From: Phascolomyces articulosus
Lineage: Eukaryota; Mucoromycota; Mucoromycetes; Mucorales; Lichtheimiaceae
Direction of reading: 5' to 3'
Assembly: GCA_025677815.1 (NCBI GenBank)
Contig: JAIXMP010000005.1
Coordinates: 62,001 to 126,000 of the forward strand
DNA length: 64,000 nucleotides
In this document: one piece after another, positions 1 through 10,396 of the stretch
Numbering within the stretch: the stretch's first letter is position 1
Layout of the letters: every line of letters starts with the position of its first letter
Made by a program: the position numbers and the translations under genes
Notes under the pieces: generated by a model
What the model was told of the DNA's origin: nothing
Seen by the model: the letters and a program-made list of their open reading frames with translations, nothing else
Database searches by the model: none

Positions 1-2523
1 TTGTTTGATGGATGGTGCTAAAGAAACTCCAGCAATAGTTATTGGTATAAAGTCCAACATATGCTGCTGTGGAAGCGTTGTAAACAGATGGTGTCGTTTT
101 GGGTCCAGTATTAATTTAGGCGGAATGATAGGTAAGTTCATGTTTTTTGGAAGATACTTGGCAGTTTCCACCACTTTGAATTCATCTTCGTCCTCTGTCG
201 CCAGTCCCATCCAGCATCCAGGATAAAGTTGTGGTAAAAACTGTAAACTTTTTGTTCGAGAGCTAAATATGATTTCAATTTCTTCTGGTCGTTCATCTTT
301 GTTATTTTCGTTTTTCTTCTTGGTGCTACTATTGTTGTTTGCAATAACTGGGTATCGAATCGCACGTACATGACTGGTTAATTCAAATGTGTTTTCTTCT
401 CGATGAGTTAAGATAGGTGGTTGAATGTCCAAAATACATAATATATATCGTGGAGTAACTTTGTTATTTTTGGATATTTCACAATCGTCTTCTTCATTCT
501 CCTCTATCTGTTGCTCTTCACGCTTTCGTTTAAACCCTGTCACTGTTTTAGTATCTACTGCTTTTTTGATGGCTATCGATTTTTGATTTCCTGATCCAAT
601 AGAAGCTACGCGTTTTAAATCATGTATAGAACAAACAATATAGCTACAATCCAACAACACACGCGATCCTTTTTCTTCTTGATAACCCAAATCTTCCCTT
701 ATCAATAGAAACCGTCGAATCGTATATAAATCTCCCATATGAATTGGATGATCTGGGCGATTCTCTTCGGGTAACACAACTAAGGGTAATTTCCCCGTAT
801 CATCCATGAGGTACAGCCGACCATCTGGCATGGCACCCACAATTCCCATTATCATAATATTGATTTCCATTTGGTCATACGTAGCCATTTTCAAATTAAC
901 ACGTAAGTCATCTCTTGAGCTTCCTCGTTCACCCGCATGCCTTGATATCTGTACTCTGCGTTCCTCATCATCAAATAACATCTTGGCTATATCACATACT
1001 GCTGGCATCTTGACTAAAGTCACTGTACTTTTTCGCGTCTTCACTGCTGTACAGGCGTTTTCATGCTGAAAAATATCTTGGAATATGTCATCACCAAATA
1101 AGGGTAGCCTTGATTTAATTTTTCCAGTATATTGGTTACAAAATAAGTGTAACCGAGTGGCTGGAACAATTGATTTTTTAAATTTGTGAATTAGGGACGC
1201 TTGAAATTCTAATTTTTGGATCAATGTATCAAAATCTGCTTTGGTTCGTATACAATCCTTGTAGATGGGTCCATGGAGTGATAATAATGCTATCGTTTTC
1301 GGAGTAGATTTAAATGATGGACATTGGGTATGTTTTGGAAATTCAACAATTTCTACATGCGTTTTCAGACAACCCACAAGTACAACATGAGCTTTATAGT
1401 CGCCATGTTCAGTAGTTGGTGCTGCCCAGATTTGCATGATAGAGGAACCAGAGTCAACAGCTAACATGTGTGCGCAAGATATTCGAATACGCGTTCCTGG
1501 CCGGTAGGGGTAAATAAGCGCATAGTCAATGTAATGGAATAAGCAGGTTATGAGCTGGTGATTCAATTCGTAAATTCCAAAAGCACGGTCGATCACACGC
1601 GTTATAGTCCCTTCATAACTTGTCATACTAGTTGATTCAGCTGATTTGAGAATGCCCGGTGGTGGTAGTACTATTTGTGGTTCTCCATCTTTCTCTTTCT
1701 CTTCTATTTCTTCCATATTATAATCCACAAAGGAGCCTGTTTTGAACTGCTTGAGTTGATCCTTATCCATGCGATAGCATCGAGATTGGCCTGGGACAAA
1801 TCGAAGTACACCTCGTGCTGGAATTCCTTCGATTACGATTGCTGCCGTTTCAAGGTACGTGAAAACATACCATTCGTTCGTCTTGAACGTGTGGTACCAA
1901 ATTAACAAGTCATCCCCTTCAAATACCATTGTGGCCGTTGTATTCCCTCCAAGTCCTGTCAGTTCAATATAAAATTCTGCCTCTTCCCCTGGTTGAAGAT
2001 TCCGAATGAGTCTGGCACTAATACAACCAATAACATGGAGAGGCTGTTGTTGTGGTTGTAGCTGTAAAGATGAATCTGTTATGGTCACATTGCGTTTAGT
2101 TAACGTTAATAAATCTTGAATGTATAACATGGACACGTCTCGAATAGAAACAAATAAATCGTTCGCAATTTGTTCTGCTTTAATGAGCTGCTGTATTAAA
2201 GAGATGGAAGGATTCCCTAAGGGGTATATATCTTCCAAATAAACTTCAAGCCATATTATATTGCTGTTGTTATCAGGTTTTATAAAGTTCCATCGCGTAA
2301 TACTGACAGGGATATTCACCAGTTCGTGATGAAATTGATCTACACGACAATAGATTGAATCGAGTGTTGTTAGATCGTTTAATAGAATCGTGCCGCGTCG
2401 TCTGTGAGGATCGGGATTGTCTTGAGTTATAATAATGAAACGACCCACAACAGTGGCTCTTGTTTTTATTGACGTTGTACTTGTTCGTTTATCACATAAC
2501 TTTTGCACTGATAAAAACACCAT
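1..2523 (-). CDS. CTC1-like OB-fold telomere maintenance protein (CST complex), 3' end outside window
   Basis: The minus strand is open without a stop for 841 codons, from ATG at 2523 to base 1, and continues past the left edge. An in-frame TAA lies just upstream (2527-2529), so this ATG is the natural start unless an upstream exon exists. Several stretches look like OB-fold strands. Residues 24-45 (VVGRFIIITQ then a LND/LDS pair) and ITRWNFI at 76-81 resemble the plant CTC1 pattern. Residues 302-321 (GTITRVIDRAFGIYEL) followed by a YRPGTRIRISCAHM stretch, and LVGCLKTHVEIVEF at 382-395, resemble the later CTC1 OB folds. In other organisms CTC1 is the large subunit of CTC1-STN1-TEN1, which binds telomeric single-stranded DNA and recruits polymerase alpha-primase. 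The family call is by eye; another multi-OB protein is possible. The reading frame itself is near certain. Confidence 0.55.
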   Translation of the reverse strand, partial: MVFLSVQKLCDKRTSTTSIKTRATVVGRFIIITQDNPDPHRRRGTILLNDLTTLDSIYCRVDQFHHELVNIPVSITRWNFIKPDNNSNIIWLEVYLEDIYPLGNPSISLIQQLIKAEQIANDLFVSIRDVSMLYIQDLLTLTKRNVTITDSSLQLQPQQQPLHVIGCISARLIRNLQPGEEAEFYIELTGLGGNTTATMVFEGDDLLIWYHTFKTNEWYVFTYLETAAIVIEGIPARGVLRFVPGQSRCYRMDKDQLKQFKTGSFVDYNMEEIEEKEKDGEPQIVLPPPGILKSAESTSMTSYEGTITRVIDRAFGIYELNHQLITCLFHYIDYALIYPYRPGTRIRISCAHMLAVDSGSSIMQIWAAPTTEHGDYKAHVVLVGCLKTHVEIVEFPKHTQCPSFKSTPKTIALLSLHGPIYKDCIRTKADFDTLIQKLEFQASLIHKFKKSIVPATRLHLFCNQYTGKIKSRLPLFGDDIFQDIFQHENACTAVKTRKSTVTLVKMPAVCDIAKMLFDDEERRVQISRHAGERGSSRDDLRVNLKMATYDQMEINIMIMGIVGAMPDGRLYLMDDTGKLPLVVLPEENRPDHPIHMGDLYTIRRFLLIREDLGYQEEKGSRVLLDCSYIVCSIHDLKRVASIGSGNQKSIAIKKAVDTKTVTGFKRKREEQQIEENEEDDCEISKNNKVTPRYILCILDIQPPILTHREENTFELTSHVRAIRYPVIANNNSSTKKKNENNKDERPEEIEIIFSSRTKSLQFLPQLYPGCWMGLATEDEDEFKVVETAKYLPKNMNLPIIPPKLILDPKRHHLFTTLPQQHMLDFIPITIAGVSLAPSIKQ

Positions 2524-3816
2524 AGTTTATATTTTAAGGCAAAGGGGATTATCTTTAATAAATTTCATAAGTCAAAAAAAACAGCACAAGGAGTTTAAAG
2601 CGTCGTTTTTTTTTCCTTTACAGTTATTGGTTGTACCTCTTTATCGCCCATCGTTTTGGTAATATATATAGCGACTAGTTAAGATGCTTACACTATAATA
2701 ATAGCTTATTTTCCCTTTGTTAATAAAAGTAAATCTAAATGTCTGTTTAATTATTATGATATGAAAGAATAAAAGCTGGATATTATTAATAAAACAGATG
2801 ATAATAACCTCGTGGTTTCTTCATCATTTTTAATGGTTGGATGTATCTTGTAGACTACTAGCTAGAACAAAGCTTCAGGGGTGTCATATTTCCTACGAAA
2901 GTAATTGAAATGATCTATGAAGGTCAAATGAGGATTTCACCAAGAAATATGAGTATAACAAAACATCTATATTAACGCTAATATCTTGGGATCATTACAG
3001 AATGAAATTTGTCGATAAGATGCATTAAATGTAATCTGGGTATTTCCACAATCCATTTATTACAGTATTTATAGGTGAATACTCGTTACTTAATTATAAT
3101 ATATGATATTCCAAAATGCGTTTTTTAATTATACCACATATTTTTAACATAATCAACAGGATTAGTACGTAAGTGATAAATGTATAAGCTACAGAAGCCT
3201 TGTCTCCTCTAAGCTGTATATAATAATAGCTATTGAATTATTCAGTGCCACGGTTTTATGCGCCACAAACATTTGTATAATTTAATTAAATGAGCTCCTT
3301 ACAGATCATTCACCTGAGCAGAAAATAAATAACATTCAATTAAAGGTTTTGGTTTGTTGCCAATGTATCTCCTTTTATTTATCGGTAATCCTCAACCCGT
3401 TTTTAATACGGGGAAATGTTTCTTGAACAAATGCAGTGTCTTGGTGCAATTATAGTAGCCTCACAAGCGACAGGGACCATTCAGAGGCATGACTACTTCC
3501 GACATACTACAATTAACCTTGGACCTAATAAAAGCAAATATAAAAAATTATATATTAGATTATTGCAAAATAACAACAATAGGAGTGAAAAACAAATAAA
3601 TGAAAATATTCAATTTACACGAAACAGAGAAAAAGAGACGGGAACATACAAAAAGCAATAGAGCACTTCTTTCCATGACTATATTAAAGAATTAGTATAA
3701 ACACCAGAGTGATAATTATCATCCACGAAAACCTATTATCTAACAAGAGTGGCGTCATACGCAATGGCCACTTACACCCAGTGTTAGAAAGAAATAGTGT
3801 GCACTAAAGAATAACT
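2524..3816. other. AT-rich intergenic stretch
   Basis: No open frame with protein-like composition on either strand. The part nearest 2523 should hold the promoter and 5' leader of the CTC1-like gene. Nothing else recognised. Confidence 0.5.
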
Positions 3817-4663
3817 TTAGCTCATTTGATGATACGACCTATTCATCAAAACGAAACATTGGAAGAGTGGCAGATAAACTGAGTCCCGACTTACACCCAA
3901 CACGAGAAAGGGACTGAGTAGAACCAAGCATTGAAAGAGCAGCAGATGAACTGAAGAAGATGGTGATGATGATGCATCTGTTGATTGTTGTTGTTGCTGT
4001 GAACCGTCACAGCTGGGTAAATGATTATTATTTAAATAATCATTGACGTCCGGAATACCAGAAAGTACTGGTTGTGGGGAGAGAAGAGGTGCTGCTGCGG
4101 AGGTTTGTGATAATGATGATGCAGGTGATAATGAAGATGTTGTTGGAGGTACTGCCATTGTTTGGATGGTACTGGATTCCGATAGGCAAAGAGGGCTACT
4201 AGTATGTCTATCCCCCATTATCGTTTCCAACTCATAATAATACTTGAAGGCTTGAACGGTCTTATCTGATTGTGTACAATTTAGAAATGAATAAAGTGCT
4301 GTAAGTATAATTAACATATATATATATATATATATAATATCTGTTGCATATTCCTACTTTGGTTGATTATGATATATTATCTTATTAATTAGATCAAAGA
4401 ATAAATATAACTGGTACGATTGATTATGTAAAATGGTATGACAATGATGATTACCTAGACGTAACAACTGAACAGTAGTATGAGCACATGTTTTATCTTT
4501 ATACAAGGAGAACATTTCATCTCCCTTATCCCTTAATTTTGTACCTAAATAGGTAAAATAGCTTTTTTTCATCTTTTTCATAATGAGTTGCATTGATGAT
4601 TTAATTTTATCAAGGGGAAGTTTCCCATAAACAAAATCCGTCAAACCCCTTCTTGTTGTCTAT
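3817..4663 (-). CDS. Unrecognised protein, at least two exons (3' part of a gene)
   Basis: Two minus-strand open blocks join cleanly: exon 4663-4455 follows an acceptor (CATAG) and an intron at 4454-4299 (GTAATC...TTACAG, phase 1) leads to exon 4298-3817, ending in TAA. The junction reads TVQLLRLALYSFLN, with no frame break. The first block is Lys-rich and helical. The second turns into Ser/Thr/Pro-rich and poly-Gln sequence, typical of a disordered fungal regulator tail. Near 3960 the neighbouring frame reads more naturally (SSSAALSMLGSTQSLSRVG), so a frameshift or a further small intron is possible. No DNA-binding motif is visible. An upstream exon at about 4870-5000 would be phase-compatible but is unsupported. 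Function unknown. Confidence 0.35.
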
Positions 4664-4993
4664 GATTTTGTACGAATTTTCCAAGCATTTATTTAATGTG
4701 GATAAAATGAATACGTATTTGGGATTGTTATACGGTATATACTTGTGTAGTGTTAACTACTATTTACAGCATAATTTATAATTCAACAACTATCTTCAAA
4801 TACAAGTAGAAAATTTCTCTTTCTTAATTTGTAGTTAAAGAGCATTCCCGGTCGAATCTAAAAAAAAAAAACTCTTTTACTTTGAAAACACTTTTTTGTC
4901 CTGTGGTTTCAACAACAACAACAGCGGCATTACTACCTTTTCCTCCAAAACACTTCTCCCCCTTCCCCTGAAAATGTCTCTCCCCCCAATATA

Positions 4994-5996
4994 ATGATAG
5001 AAAATATTTCAAAAGATAATAATAAGGGTAATAACCTTAGTATTGACGAAGACAAGCGAATTTGCAAAACTTGGTTTAATGCAACTGGCTATATTAATGG
5101 GGCCAATATAAAAATGCCGGGTATCTACAAAAAATGCACAGTACCTGCGAGAAACGCTGTCAGGAAAGAGATGAAGAACTGTTAAACACAAATCATTTCA
5201 CTTATAAGTTTTCCACGCATACTGCTGGCTCTATTTACCAATGTTGAGGCACGATTCATCCATTGGTAACAAAATTCTGTGGATGTTTTGCCAAAACCAT
5301 AAAGAAGATATAAAGGCGCGAGTGGCAGGAGCTTAGCTGATAAGGTGATTAGATATATATGGAATAATAGAGATAGCATAGATAGTGTAAATAACATAGC
5401 ATAATAAAGTAGCTGTATTAATTGTAATATTATTATTTTCAATTTTTTTATGGACGTTGGAATTTGCGAGGACTCATTTCAATGAGGATAATGATGATAA
5501 GCCTTTCAAACTTGACCATTGTTGGAATTTATTGAAGAATAATACAAAGTTTCTTAATTTTATGGCTGCTAAGGAGAAAAAGGAGGAAGAAAAGGAGGAA
5601 GAAAAGGAGAAGAAGAAGAAGAAGAAGAAGAAGAAGGATATGGCATCTCGTGCCCTGATTCTGGTAGTGTAAAAAAGGAAAAATAGAAAGAAGCAGAGAA
5701 ACGATACTTGGATCAACATCGCTCTGAATACCCGCTGTGGAAAAAGAGCAACTTGAGTTAACTCGCATATATCAAAAATCCGTGGAAAGACAGGGAGGAA
5801 CTAATGCAACAGCAAGAAATACAAAAGTAGGAGAAGAATAAGCAAGATATCATGACAAAAGACTTGGCAAATCTCACTCCTGCTGGTTGTAAATATTTCG
5901 AGATGTTGCATGATAATATTTTCAAGAAAATGTATGAAGGAAGAAAAAAGGAGGAAGGCATTGGTAGTGATGTTGCTGGAGAAGAAAGTGATTAGT
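4994..5996 (+). pseudogene. Decayed Myb/SANT-like protein with NAM-associated C-terminal region (Harbinger accessory ORF)
   Basis: The plus strand begins with a trihelix-like block (LSIDEDKRICKTWFN...) and, after a +1 frame change near 5120, continues through HSTCEKRCQERDEELL, then VTKFCGCFAKTIKKI, then SGRSLADKVIRYIW. A later frame gives KPFKLDHCWNLLK (5502-5540), a long Glu/Lys run with an (AAG)n microsatellite, and finally LTPAGCKYFEMLHDNIFKKM ending at 5996. This order matches the Myb-like proteins that accompany PIF/Harbinger transposases and plant-type NAM-associated proteins: SANT-like DNA binding, W/FCG motif, HCW-x-LLK, then a YFEM helix. TGA replaces an expected Trp codon at about 5243, and further stops and frame breaks make it non-functional. 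A Harbinger transposase relic faces it at 7.1-7.5 kb. Confidence 0.6.
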
Positions 5997-6001
5997 AATT
6001 G

Positions 6002-6215
6002 TTACTTTTTTTTCTTTCTTAGAGCCATGCATGGACCGATGATGCTCAATGAGATTTTCTTTTTATTGCGCATGCGTTTCAGAATTTTTAACATTTTACA
6101 ACGTCGAGTTAATTCTTCACCTGTTTGAGGATCATGCTTTAAATCTCACACATGTGTAACAATATATTTAAACTGATCATGATCTGGATTAATGAAGCCG
6201 TTATCTTTTAATGAA
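6002..6215 (-). pseudogene. Short unrecognised coding remnant
   Basis: Minus-strand translation gives a protein-like stretch (FINPDHDQFKYIVTHV, a TGA, then DPQTGEELTRRCKMLKILKRMR) ending in a poly-Lys run and TAA. Composition is coding-like but no family was recognised. It lies between the two Harbinger relics and may belong to the same element or to another insertion. Confidence 0.25.
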
Positions 6216-6419
6216 TACTTATAAGTATGATTCATCTTCCACATTCATATTATATAAGATACTATATGTTATCAATATACTATGCATACCGTCAAATTTA
6301 TGCAAATTTGTGGGTCGCTCCATGGTAAACCACGCTAATGCATGATAGATTCACTCATTCATAAATAACCAGTTGAACATCATTCCATAATAACACATGA
6401 TATAATCAACAATACGCTA

Positions 6420-6790
6420 TATCGCTCTTGATTTTTTCTTTATTATTAATAACCTCGAATACCGAAGAAAGATGAAGAATGGAATATCAAAGAAATAAGT
6501 TTAAATTAAATTGATTACTAAGCATGACAATATACCTTTTGATAGGTACATAAAGAAGTATCTAAAATCAAGTGGATTTATAGTCTACGCTTGAATAATT
6601 GGACATCAATCGTCCTTTAAGCAGAGCCAGTGAGCCATGATTCTAGAATGATCAAGCGAGTAACATCATTACGTCTGGTAGACAAAACATATAAATATAA
6701 ACAAATATGGATAATAAAAGGATTCTCAACTCAATTCCTATCCGTCTCTTTTATTATTACATTCAATTTTATTACCATTTCATATCACGT
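6420..6790. repeat. Dispersed repeat with TATA-type core, copy 1
   Basis: 6420-6535 (CGAATACCGAAGAAAGATGA and following) is similar to 40700-40792. 6660-6700 (AACATCATTAC ... TAGACAAAACATATAAATAT) is similar to the minus strand near 40735-40670. The segment from ATATAAATAT through GATTCTCAAC is similar to 26460-26560. The TATAAATA box followed by GATTCTCAAC suggests a promoter-bearing end of a mobile element such as an LTR. Boundaries not determined. Confidence 0.35.
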
Positions 6791-7079
6791 TGGATGATGC
6801 TAAAACAAGCCTGCAAAAAAAAAAAAATACCAAACCCACGTTTAAAACCTTTCGATAAGCTTCTTGTATTTCTTTAAATAGCTATAATTCTTTAAAGCGT
6901 TTTTAATAAGGTAATTGTACACATATACTATAGAGCTAGCATTAAGTTGATACTTTCAATTGGATACTTTGATAAATTGAAAGACTTTTCATATCACCAA
7001 TATCATTTTTCAACTATTTATCATGCGTAACCATGATAGAATAAATTTATCGTTCTATACATTAAGAACCCATATAACA

Positions 7080-7560
7080 ATCAAGGTTTTGCCTCAGTAC
7101 TATAAATTCCTTATTGCCTTGCTTTTCTTTGAGAATAACAGTTTGCCCTCAGATAGATCAAAGTTGCCCATTTGGGATAAATACCATTAGCAAGAAAACA
7201 GTCATTGCTGTATTTGCAACCGTTTATTTTGCCATTTACAGGTGGGGTATGACCATCAGGGAAATCGAAAAAAAGGTGAAAACGGTTTAAGACACTAAAG
7301 TCATTGAGAGAACTAGGAAGATCAAAGTATGCATGCCATATCCAAGTGTCTTAAGATGCTGCAGCCTCAAGGATGACTATTGCTTTTCTTTCCTTGCCTT
7401 GATATCTACCCTTCCGCTGCATAGGTCGATTCTTTCACTCCCAATGCATACAGTCAGGCAATCCAATCATTCCAGGCACGTTTTGTTCTTCAGCAACAAC
7501 CCAATAACCTTTCCAAATCAGCTCCGGTTGTCACCCAAAGGTAGGCATTACTATAGATGG
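7080..7560 (-). pseudogene. Decayed PIF/Harbinger (DDE_Tnp_4, plant-type) transposase fragment
   Basis: Minus-strand translation starting near 7560 gives EEQNVPGMIGLPDCMHWE, a TGA, KNRPMQRKGRYQGKERKA, then WIWHAYFDLPSSLNDFSVLN, then PPVNGKINGCKYSNDCFLAN and GIYPKWATL. This is the conserved core of Harbinger transposases: DCMHW with the first catalytic Asp, the SLND block with the second, and the GIYPKW motif. Two in-frame stops (TGA where Trp is expected after HWE, and TAA before the D-x-W block) and loss of sequence after 7080 show that it is dead. Paired with the Myb-like relic at 4994-5996, which points toward it, it marks an old two-gene Harbinger element. Confidence 0.75.
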
Positions 7561-7599
7561 TGTGATATTATTCTGGATAGTTCAAATAAAAGGGCTAAT

Positions 7600-10310
7600 A
7601 GAAGATAGAGAAAATAGAACGAGATAAGTCTGTTGAGACTCCTTATAGGGTGTTTATTTCAATAAAAGAAAGGTTATGTGTCTCTTATTATGTGATTTAC
7701 TGGCTATTTAAACTGCAACACATCAATAATTATAATATGACAACTGGATCGTACAACCATTATCACATAGAAGAGGATTACCAAGCATTGTATTTATTTA
7801 GAATAAAGGAAATGATCACGATCTCTTCTCCTGTCAGTGATTTATATTGAAAAAAAAGGAAAAGAGGATATTTTCACACATCTCTTGCTCAATTTGGATG
7901 GATTGATAATTACATTTAGCTGGTTCTTATTATTGGTTACAAAGAAAATAAAACATTCATACGTACACTTATTGGATCATATTAAAAAAAATGAGGAATA
8001 TGAAGAAAGTAGATGGAGGGACAAAAATAAATAAGGTATAATAAAGAACTCCATAATATAAGACTTTTTTTTTCATCCCTTCTTTATCAGCCAAAAAAAA
8101 AAAAAGAAGGTACGTTAAAATTTAAAAGACTTCTTCTCCATTTAAGCACAATATTTTTTTTTCACACCTCCATTACTATTTCTATATCTTCAAAGTCTTA
8201 CGATCCTTTTTTTGATAGTGTTGTATCGAAGTGTCATGTTAATTTATATATAAAGAAGAGAATTATAGTACTCTTCTATTAGCTTTACCCTTAAAAGCCG
8301 TGTTCCCTTTTTTTGTAAGATGTATATGATAAAGGTCATTTCTGAATATTTTTATATCATCCTACAATATATATAACGTGTAATATGTATATCCACCAAT
8401 ATTGTCGTTAACATTAGTACATCTCCATGTTGAAATTGTAAGAAAAAAAGCTCTGTAACAAAATTTAAAACCCCACTATAATGGGTAAAATAAGGGAGTG
8501 CCTTTTGTTTTTAGTTTATAACGTAATGCTCAAATTTAAAGAGTTCTATTGCTTTAAATGATATATATGTATATCTTCTTCATGAAACTCAAAGTATAAA
8601 TTCGTTATACCGGTTCTTCGAAATAGTTAAATTAGACTTACTCTATATTTCCTAGATCTCTAAACAGTTTTTCGCTGGGAAGAAATTTGGTTTTTCTTGT
8701 TTATAGTTCAATCTATGAGTGTAAAATAGTTATCACTATTATTATCAACCGAATACATATAAGTTTCTTACGTACGCTCAAAATGACGTTTACATTTTTG
8801 GTTTTCTCCATGTCGAATATCAGCACTACTCCATCAATGTTAGACGATACATGTACTTTTTATAACAATAGTGGTGTATTTTATAACATAACTATCTTGA
8901 AGCGAAGAACTTCAATGTGCGCAAGGGATTTTTGTGACACAGGGCATATATGATTTTCATTCAACTCAAAGGAGTATCCTGTTGATAAAAATGTTACGCT
9001 GCAATAAAAATCACTGCGAATTTTCTTGTGCATTGGATACCATTTGCTATTCGTTGGTTGTTAATAAGCAATTAGTATATGCCATCACGATGAGAATAAT
9101 TTTTAATGTATGAGATGTTATTCTATTTTGATCGGATCAGATTAAATAATTAAATTATCTTGAATCAATTTTACTCTCGTGCTTGTATATTGATTCTTAT
9201 TGATCAGATTAAGTTTTTATATATAAACATCTGCTGACCCATTTTTATTGGTAATTAATTTCACCATTTCTTATGATTTATTTAAATATGTAGAGCATAC
9301 AAAATGAGAAATTCTGGAGACATAGGACTTAACAGGGCACGGATTTCTGATGTGATATTGAAACGTAGAAGTGGTTAGGTCATCTGCATTTTGAAAACTA
9401 GATTATATAGATAACTGCATAAAATTGTTTCAATCAAAAGTTACTCTTGCTTTTGATTAGATAACTTTTCTCGGGTAATTTTGCTTGCTTTGTAAATTAA
9501 ATGTTCCATGGTAAAATCAAAATGTGGGGTGGGGGAGAGATAATTAGTAAAGAACGGATGTTCTGTTTACACCCGAAAATTCTATTTTCTGTTAATAACA
9601 AAAATCAATAAATGTTCCTTTTTGAACTAAAACAAAGGGTCGTAACGGTAAACGATTGTTATTGTACTTCTTATTAGGTTGAAGTATTCTTTCATAACAT
9701 TAAATTGAACTGGAAAGGGAATTGATTCGATTTGATGCAAAATAATAAGAGAGAGAGAAAGAGAAAGAATGTTTTGCTGGTACAGATTTTTATATATTAG
9801 ACCACAAATGGAAGCCATGTGAAAAAATCGGCATTTTTGTTTTTCTGCTTACACCAAAAGATATTGATCTTGTTTTTCTTCACATGAAGAACCTTTTTTT
9901 TTCAATCTTTCCCACATCGCCCATATTTATATATGATCAATGGTTTAAAAGAAAAGTGACAGGTTATTTATATTATAATGATGTTTTACTATTATAATCA
10001 GAATGAAATAAGCATGAGATATTCACAATGAGCTTTTGTTGGATACTCCATCCGAAATTTTGACATCTCTTTCTTTTTAAAAATTAGAGTGACTTTAAAC
10101 TGGAATTAAACTCTTTTTCTGCTGTGTAATGATATTTACAGGAAGTGGAGAACTGTTCGTACCAGGGATTGATTGGCTCTTTTTCGCGGATAATGAAATC
10201 GGACCTCATGGTGTATTGATATTATAAGCTACATGTGAATTCGAATGGCATAAGCAACACTAAACTCTACCAACGCCAAACAACGATAATCAATCGTAAA
10301 TAACCTTCTT
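7600..10310. other. Long AT-rich stretch without recognisable genes
   Basis: Only short random open frames are present. Homopolymer runs and A+T-rich sequence dominate; a (GA)n tract lies near 9750. No motif, terminal repeat or splice-linked exon series was recognised. Confidence 0.5.
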
Positions 10311-10396
10311 TATCTCTCTTTTTACCTTCTTCCTTCCTCTTTCACTTTTTCCTTTTTCTTCTTCATATTACTCCCTACTCTTTTCTTTATTTAAAC
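10311..10396 (+). promoter_or_regulatory. Pyrimidine-rich leader of the peroxidase gene
   Basis: An almost pure C/T tract (TCTCTTTTTACCTTCTTCC and following) ends shortly before the ATG at 10397. Such CT blocks are common just upstream of highly expressed fungal genes and probably mark the start-site region. The same pattern is seen before the genes at 11968 and 14621. Confidence 0.4.

Noticed and set aside
138..1905. Short plus- and minus-strand open frames inside 1-2523
   Set aside because: They lie in other frames of the continuous 841-codon minus-strand frame, which has far better protein character.
4824..5442. Minus-strand open frames over the Myb/NAM relic
   Set aside because: They looked like exons at first, but splice phases did not match and the plus strand shows recognisable family motifs over the same bases.
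5474..5768. Phe/Leu-rich minus-strand frames
   Set aside because: They are the complement of an (AAG)n microsatellite coding Glu/Lys on the plus strand.
8195..8235. GATAGTGTTGTATC near 8217 as another gypsy LTR start
   Set aside because: Sequence after TGTTGTATC does not match the LTR; only the first bases and a preceding T-run agree with 18.2 kb.
8687..8953. 88-codon plus-strand frame
   Set aside because: No motif or codon character, and it stands isolated in AT-rich DNA.
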